Source of the DNA: JAKAWQ01 sp963840545
GTDB lineage: Bacteria > Pseudomonadota > Alphaproteobacteria > Acetobacterales > Acetobacteraceae
NCBI GenBank assembly: GCA_963840545.1
Contig: CAWIZE010000010.1
Coordinates: forward strand, 1-64,000
Length of the DNA stretch: 64,000 nt
Reading direction: 5' to 3'
Below the pieces are notes generated by a model. That model was not told the DNA's origin. It did no database searches and was given only the letters and a program-made list of their open reading frames with translations. The stretch's first letter is position 1; the number at the start of each line of letters is the position of its first letter. Positions 59,994 through 64,000 of this stretch are shown piece after piece. A program made the position numbers and the translations under genes.

Positions 59994-60809
59994 ATGCGCA
60001 TCCTCGTCCTCGGCGATATCGTCGGGCGGGGCGGGCGCGAGGCGGTCGCGGCCGCGCTGCCGGAACTCCGCGCCGCCCTCGCGGTCGATCTCGCCGTGGT
60101 CAACGCGGAGAACGCCTCGCACGGGTTCGGCCTCGCGCCCGAGATGGCGCGCACCCTCTTCGCCGCCGGCGCGGACGTGCTCACGCTCGGCAACCACGCC
60201 TGGGACCGGCGCGAGATCGTGGGCTTCATCGGCGACGAGCCGCGGCTCATCCGCCCGCTCAATTTCCCCCCCGGCACCCCCGGCGCGGGCGCGCTCCTCG
60301 TGGCCCTCGCCGACGGGCGCAAGGCGCTGGTGGCGAACGCCATCGGAAGGCTCTTCATGGACCTCTCCGATTGCCCCTTTCGCGGCACCGAGCGCCTGCT
60401 CGCCCAGCACCGGCTCGGCGTCACGGTCGCCGCCATCGTGATCGATTTCCATGCCGAGGCGACGAGCGAGAAAATGGCCTACGCCCACTCCTTCGACGGC
60501 CAGGTCTCGCTCGTCGTCGGCACCCACACCCACTGCCCCGCCGCCGACCACCAGGTCCTGCCGGGCGGCACCGCCTTCATCTCGGATCTCGGGATGTGCG
60601 GCGACTATGACAGCGTGATCGGGATGGTGAAGGGCCCGGCGACCACCCGCTTCTGGAGCCGGATGAGCGGCGAGCGGCTCTCGCCGGCCGAGGGCGAGGC
60701 GACGATCTGCGGCGTCTTCGTCGAGACCGACGACGCGACGGGCCTGGCGCGGCGGATCGCGCCGCTGCGCCGGGGCGGACGGCTCTCCCCGGCGATGCCG
60801 ACGCGGTAG
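59994..60809 (+). CDS. TIGR00282-family metallophosphoesterase (YmdB-like)
   Basis: This 271-aa calcineurin-like phosphoesterase has metal ligands in MRILVLGDIVGRGGREAVAA (Asp), VVNAENASHGFGLAPEMART (Asn/Glu), DVLTLGNHAWDRREIVGFIG (Asn-His) and LVVGTHTHCPAADHQVLPGG (His-x-His), plus FHAEATSEKMAYAHSFDGQV. Related YmdB hydrolyses 2',3'- or 3',5'-cyclic nucleotides in Bacillus. It starts 3 nt after the cyclo-ligase stop, a conserved alphaproteobacterial pairing. Confidence 0.92.
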   Translation: MRILVLGDIVGRGGREAVAAALPELRAALAVDLAVVNAENASHGFGLAPEMARTLFAAGADVLTLGNHAWDRREIVGFIGDEPRLIRPLNFPPGTPGAGALLVALADGRKALVANAIGRLFMDLSDCPFRGTERLLAQHRLGVTVAAIVIDFHAEATSEKMAYAHSFDGQVSLVVGTHTHCPAADHQVLPGGTAFISDLGMCGDYDSVIGMVKGPATTRFWSRMSGERLSPAEGEATICGVFVETDDATGLARRIAPLRRGGRLSPAMPTR

Positions 60810-60815
60810 GTGGGC

Positions 60816-61679
60816 CTACCAGACCAGCCGCCGATAAAGATGCCAGGTCGCGTGGCCGAGCACCGGCAGCACGATCGCCAGCCCGAGCAGGAACGGGATC
60901 GAGCCGATCACCAGCCCCGCCGCGACGATCAGGCCCCATTCCGCCATCGCGACGGGGTTGGTCCTGACCGCGCGCACCGAGGCAGCGACCGCCGTCTCCA
61001 GCCGGACGTCGCGGTCGAGCAGCAGCGGGAACGAGACGACGCTGATCGCAAACGCGAGAACGGCGAAGAGGAACCCGACGCCCATGCCGAGAAGGATCAT
61101 CGTCCAGCCCGCGCCCGTGGCGAAGACTTCGTGCGCGAAGGCACCGAGCGAGGCCGGCGGCCGCGGGCCGAGGGTTGCGTCATAGATGAGCCCGGCGGCG
61201 ACCAGCCAAAGAAGAAAAATCATCGCGAGCAGCAGGCCGAGCACCACGATCTTGCCGATGGCGTGCGAACGGAAGACCCCGAACGCATCCACCCAGGTCA
61301 CGTGCGCGCCCGCCTCGCCCAGCCGGCTCATCTCCTCGAGCCCGACCGCGGCGAGCGGCCCGATCAGCGCGAAGCCCGCGACCAGGGGAAACACCAAGGG
61401 CAGCACATCGTGGCCGGAGGCGAACCAGCCGAGCACGAGCCCGGCGACCGGATAGACCACGCAGAGGAACACCGCGTCGCCGCGGTAGTTCGCGAAATCG
61501 GCAAACCCTTCCTTCAATGCGTCCCAGGGATCGGCGAGCCCGATGCGCCGCACCATCGGCGCCGTCCGATCGCCCGTCCCTGGCGGGCTCTCATTGTCGG
61601 TGACCGCGCCCACCGCGGTGACCGCGATCTTGACCTCTTCCCACACCCATTCCACGGGGCTCCGGCTGCGGACGGCCAT
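60816..61679 (-). CDS. DUF2189 membrane protein
   Basis: This 287-aa protein has six or so hydrophobic segments, including FLCVVYPVAGLVLGWFASGH, IVVLGLLLAMIFLLWLVAAG, GWTMILLGMGVGFLFAVLAF and LIVAAGLVIGSIPFLLGLAI. The DUF2189 region starts with DPWDALKEGFADFANYRGDA. Function is unknown; relatives are sometimes described as cytochrome c oxidase-associated, but nothing here confirms that. GGGAG lies before ATG 61679; the longer open frame to 61892 lacks this. It converges with the phosphoesterase gene. Confidence 0.78.
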   Translation of the reverse strand: MAVRSRSPVEWVWEEVKIAVTAVGAVTDNESPPGTGDRTAPMVRRIGLADPWDALKEGFADFANYRGDAVFLCVVYPVAGLVLGWFASGHDVLPLVFPLVAGFALIGPLAAVGLEEMSRLGEAGAHVTWVDAFGVFRSHAIGKIVVLGLLLAMIFLLWLVAAGLIYDATLGPRPPASLGAFAHEVFATGAGWTMILLGMGVGFLFAVLAFAISVVSFPLLLDRDVRLETAVAASVRAVRTNPVAMAEWGLIVAAGLVIGSIPFLLGLAIVLPVLGHATWHLYRRLVW

Positions 61680-61813
61680 GAGTTTCACTCCCGAACCGTA
61701 GACCACGGCCGGCCGACCTCGCGAGAGGCGGCCGGTCACGAATGCGTTGCGACCCGCCAATCCGCGAAGGCTACGCCATCTGCCCGCCGCGCGCGAGGAA
61801 ATCCCGCCCCATG

Positions 61814-62212
61814 TCAGTCCGGCCAGGGAAAATCGAGGAAGGAGACGTGCGCGGCGACGATCCGCCAGCCTCCGGCAAGCCGCGCCCAGCATTGCGTCTG
61901 CCGCCCGGTGCGGCCGCTCGCGCGGCGGCGGAAGAGGGTGCAGGCGGTGGCGAAGTCGCGCCCGAAGCTGGTGATCGTGGTTCGCGCCAGCGCGCGCGAG
62001 AGATCGTCGCTCGCCCGCGCGGCGCGGAAGGCGGCGATCTCGGCAGCGCCATGGAGGTTCTCGGCCAGCCCGTAGCGGATCGTGCGCGGATCGTCCCAGA
62101 AGAACCTTCCGAGCCGCGCGGCATCGTTGGCGGCCAGCGCCGCCTCGTAGGCCGCGAAGGCGGCGGCGACCTCGGCCAGCACATCCGCCTGGTCAACCGG
62201 CCCGGCGCTCAT
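61814..62212 (-). CDS. AtzH-like (SnoaL-fold) protein
   Basis: This 132-aa protein resembles AtzH, the 1,3-dicarboxyurea amidohydrolase of the cyanuric-acid pathway. Features are EVAAAFAAYEAALAANDAAR, FFWDDPRTIRYGLAENLHGA, ARTTITSFGRDFATACTLFR and WRIVAAHVSFLD. The start overlaps the amidase stop (ATGA), and the operon order atzG-atzE-atzH is kept. No cyanuric acid hydrolase (AtzD) or allophanate hydrolase (AtzF) gene is in the window, so the natural substrate may be another ureide. Confidence 0.78.
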   Translation of the reverse strand: MSAGPVDQADVLAEVAAAFAAYEAALAANDAARLGRFFWDDPRTIRYGLAENLHGAAEIAAFRAARASDDLSRALARTTITSFGRDFATACTLFRRRASGRTGRQTQCWARLAGGWRIVAAHVSFLDFPWPD

Positions 62213-63633
62213 TCGGCGATCCCGGGGGCGAAGCCGGGAGCGAACCCGGGAGCGATCGGGGCGCGGCAGAGCCCGCTCGCCTCGAGCGCGGCGGCGGCGG
62301 CAAAAAGCAAATCCTCCCGCCACGGCGCGGCGATGAGCTGCACGCCGATCGGCAACAGGCCGTCCGCCTCGGGCAGGGGCACCGCGAGGACAGGCAGGCC
62401 GAGGCAGCTCACCGGCTGGGTGAAGATCCCGAGATTGGGCCGGAGCGGCACGGTCTCGCCGCCCAGGGTGATCGTCTGCTGGCCGATCGGCGTCGCGGCG
62501 GCGGGCGTCGCGGGGGCGATCAGGATATCGAAGCGGGCGAAGAGCGCGGCGGCGCGCGCGGCGATGTCGCGGCGCACGGCTTGGGCGCGATGCACCCATG
62601 CGCCGGGGATCAGCGCGCCGGCGAGCAGGCGGTCGCGGGTATTGGGGTCGAACTCGGCGGCCCGCGCCCGCAGATCGGGCAGGTGCAGGCTGCCGCCCTC
62701 CGAGGCGGTGATGAGGAAGGCCGCGGCACGGGCGGCGGCGGGGTCGGGAAAGAGCGTCTCCTCGGCCGCGCCGAGGGCGGCGGCGACGCGGTCGGCGGCC
62801 GCGCCCGCCACGCCCTCGCCCGCGAAATACCCGCCGAGCCGCGCCACCCGCAGCGTTCGCGGCGCCAGATGCGGCGCCAGATGCGGCGCCAGATGCGGCC
62901 CGGCCGGCTCGGCCGCGCGCCGCGCCTGCGCCGGGTCGGCGGGATCGCGCCCGGCCATCGCGTCATAGGCAGCGGCGAGCGAGGCCACGTCACGGGCGAA
63001 GGGGCCGACATGGTCGAGGCTAGAGACGAAGGGAAAGGCGCCGCGCCGCGAGAGGCGCCCGAAGGTGGGCTTGAGGCCGAACACCCCGCAGAGGCTCGCC
63101 GGCACGCGGATCGAGCCGTTGGTGTCGGTGCCGAGGGTGATGGCGGCGAGGCCGGCGGCAAGCGCGGCGCCCGATCCGCCCGAGGAGCCGCCGGCGATGC
63201 GGCTCGGGTCGTGCGGGTTGCGCACCGCGCCGTCATGGAAATTCTCGGTCGTGAAGCCGTAGGCGTATTCGTCCATGTTGAGCGCGCCGAGGCAGACCGC
63301 GCCGGCGCGGCGGAGCTGCGCCACCGCGAAAGCATCCCTGGCGGCGGGCGGCGCGGCGCGCTCGATCCGGCTCCCGGCGCGGGTCGCGAGGCCGGCGAGG
63401 TCGAAGAGGTTCTTCACCGCGTAGGGCACGCCGGCGAGCGGGCCGGGATCCTCTCCGCGGGCGACCGCCGCATCCACCGCCTCGGCCTCGGCGAGCGCGC
63501 GCGCGCTCGTGACATCGGTGAAGGCATTGACGGCGCCGTCATGCGCGGCGATCCGCGCCAGCGCGGCTTCGGCCGCCGCCCGCGCCGAGATTTTTCGCGA
63601 CTTCACCGAAGCGGCGATCCCGGCCGCGATCAT
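62209..63633 (-). CDS. AtzE-type amidase (1-carboxybiuret hydrolase subunit)
   Basis: This 474-aa amidase-signature enzyme has its catalytic triad visible: Lys in GVPYAVKNLFDLAG, the cis-Ser in IAGGSSGGSGAALAAGLAAI, and the nucleophile Ser in LGTDTNGSIRVPASLCGVFG. AtzE works with the small AtzG subunit, whose gene overlaps its start. In-frame 12-bp repeats give HLAPHLAPHLAP (62861-62896), and a C-terminal FAPG repeat is also present. Both lie outside the catalytic core. Confidence 0.88.
   Translation of the reverse strand: MIAAGIAASVKSRKISARAAAEAALARIAAHDGAVNAFTDVTSARALAEAEAVDAAVARGEDPGPLAGVPYAVKNLFDLAGLATRAGSRIERAAPPAARDAFAVAQLRRAGAVCLGALNMDEYAYGFTTENFHDGAVRNPHDPSRIAGGSSGGSGAALAAGLAAITLGTDTNGSIRVPASLCGVFGLKPTFGRLSRRGAFPFVSSLDHVGPFARDVASLAAAYDAMAGRDPADPAQARRAAEPAGPHLAPHLAPHLAPRTLRVARLGGYFAGEGVAGAAADRVAAALGAAEETLFPDPAAARAAAFLITASEGGSLHLPDLRARAAEFDPNTRDRLLAGALIPGAWVHRAQAVRRDIAARAAALFARFDILIAPATPAAATPIGQQTITLGGETVPLRPNLGIFTQPVSCLGLPVLAVPLPEADGLLPIGVQLIAAPWREDLLFAAAAALEASGLCRAPIAPGFAPGFAPGIAE
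62861..62896. repeat. 12-bp tandem repeat x3 in the atzE-like gene
   Basis: GGCGCCAGATGC occurs three times and adds HLAP units in a surface linker of the amidase without changing frame. Confidence 0.9.
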
Positions 63634-63863
63634 TCCTCGCTCCTCACCGCCGAGATCGCCGGCGGCTCGGCGAGGCGGGGCAGGGGGTAGGCGAGCGCCG
63701 GCGCGGCGATGCGGCAGACGAGGGCGAAGGCGGCGATCACCGCCGCCTCGCGTGCGGTGTCGAGGGCGAGCCCGGCGAGCGGCGCGGCCGCCCGCACATA
63801 GGCAGCGATCGCGGCGTCGTCGGGCGGGGCGCGCGGGATGGTCAGGGATTCGGACGCGCTCAT
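63630..63863 (-). CDS. AtzG-like (DUF4089) small subunit
   Basis: This 77-aa helical protein (IAAYVRAAAPLAGLALDTAR, AAVIAAFALVCRIAAPALA) matches the small AtzG subunit that binds and stabilises the AtzE amidase, similar to GatC with GatA. Overlaps of 4 nt with both the downstream amidase and the upstream regulator gene show tight coupling. Confidence 0.78.
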   Translation of the reverse strand: MSASESLTIPRAPPDDAAIAAYVRAAAPLAGLALDTAREAAVIAAFALVCRIAAPALAYPLPRLAEPPAISAVRSEE

Positions 63864-64000
63864 GGCAGGGAGACCGGGGTGTGGGGGATATATTCGGCGG
63901 AGGCTTCGCCCACCGTCAGCATGTGCGCGCGCATCGCCCGCGCCGCCGCCTCCGCCTCGCCCCGCATCACCGCGCGGACCACCTGGTCGTGCTCCGCCCA
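63860..64000 (-). CDS. GntR-family regulator, C-terminal end (partial)
   Basis: The last 46 codons of a gene continue beyond the window. WAEHDQVVRAVMRGEAEAAA followed by RAMRAHMLTVGEASAEYIP matches the final helix of FCD-domain GntR regulators. Its stop overlaps the atzG start (ATGA), so the regulator is the first visible member of the atzG-E-H transcription unit. Confidence 0.7.
   Translation of the reverse strand, partial: WAEHDQVVRAVMRGEAEAAARAMRAHMLTVGEASAEYIPHTPVSLP

Noticed and set aside
1..64000. tRNA or rRNA genes
   Set aside because: No cloverleaf with a GTTCRA T-arm and no rRNA-like segment was recognised by eye; a covariance scan would be needed to exclude a tRNA fully.

Overview
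The window is very GC-rich and densely coded, with many 1-4 nt stop/start overlaps. Gene order and family content point to an alphaproteobacterium, most likely Rhodospirillales/Acetobacteraceae. Supporting points are the DciA(DUF721)-mutY pair, zapA - 6S RNA - 5-formyl-THF cyclo-ligase - TIGR00282 phosphoesterase, an XFP phosphoketolase, a sorbosone-dehydrogenase-type protein and an AtzG/E/H cassette. This placement is inference from gene content; no rRNA or marker alignment was possible.

Layout. 1-3.3 kb: an IS1634-type transposase gene split by an IS3-family element. 3.7-11.5 kb: DciA-like protein, then mutY, NAD(P)HX repair enzyme, 3-hydroxyisobutyrate-type dehydrogenase, a frameshifted malonyl-CoA decarboxylase and an AceE-like 2-oxoacid dehydrogenase E1. 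11.7-13.8 kb: an orphan two-partner-secretion-like exoprotein. 13.9-21.7 kb: a divergent GntR regulator and a seven-gene uptake/hydrolysis operon (polar amino-acid ABC transporter, M20, enolase-superfamily, M24 and amidotransferase enzymes). 22-25 kb: a small membrane protein, a PAS-EAL protein and dgoK with a stub of dgoA. 25-31.4 kb: three PLP transaminases plus an APC permease, with a divergent LuxR regulator. 31.4-37.7 kb: SulP, PPK2, CHAP, RidA, a lipoprotein and a CPA2 antiporter. 38-40.4 kb: a lower-GC, tightly overlapping three-gene operon ending in an ImmA/IrrE-like protein whose HExxH motif is missing, next to a broken toxin-antitoxin pair. 41-51.3 kb: methyltransferase, MsrPQ-like redox pair, PRC-barrel-like protein, DUF1223, a transferase/GT/radical-SAM run, sorbosone dehydrogenase and an MFS carrier. 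51.3-58 kb: intact phosphoketolase among deletion-scarred remnants (gntK, pfk, band-7, fba), plus peroxiredoxin, SMP-30 and thiE. 58-64 kb: zapA/6S/5-FCL housekeeping block, a DUF2189 membrane protein and the atzG-atzE-atzH operon followed by a partial GntR gene.

Two patterns recur. Several sugar-phosphate genes (dgoA, gntK, pfk, fba) survive only as fragments with internal or distal deletions, while phosphoketolase next to them is intact. Short perfect or near-perfect tandem repeats of 11-30 bp occur at about ten places, several of them inside genes and in frame. The most promising candidate for an undescribed system is the 38.0-40.4 kb operon.
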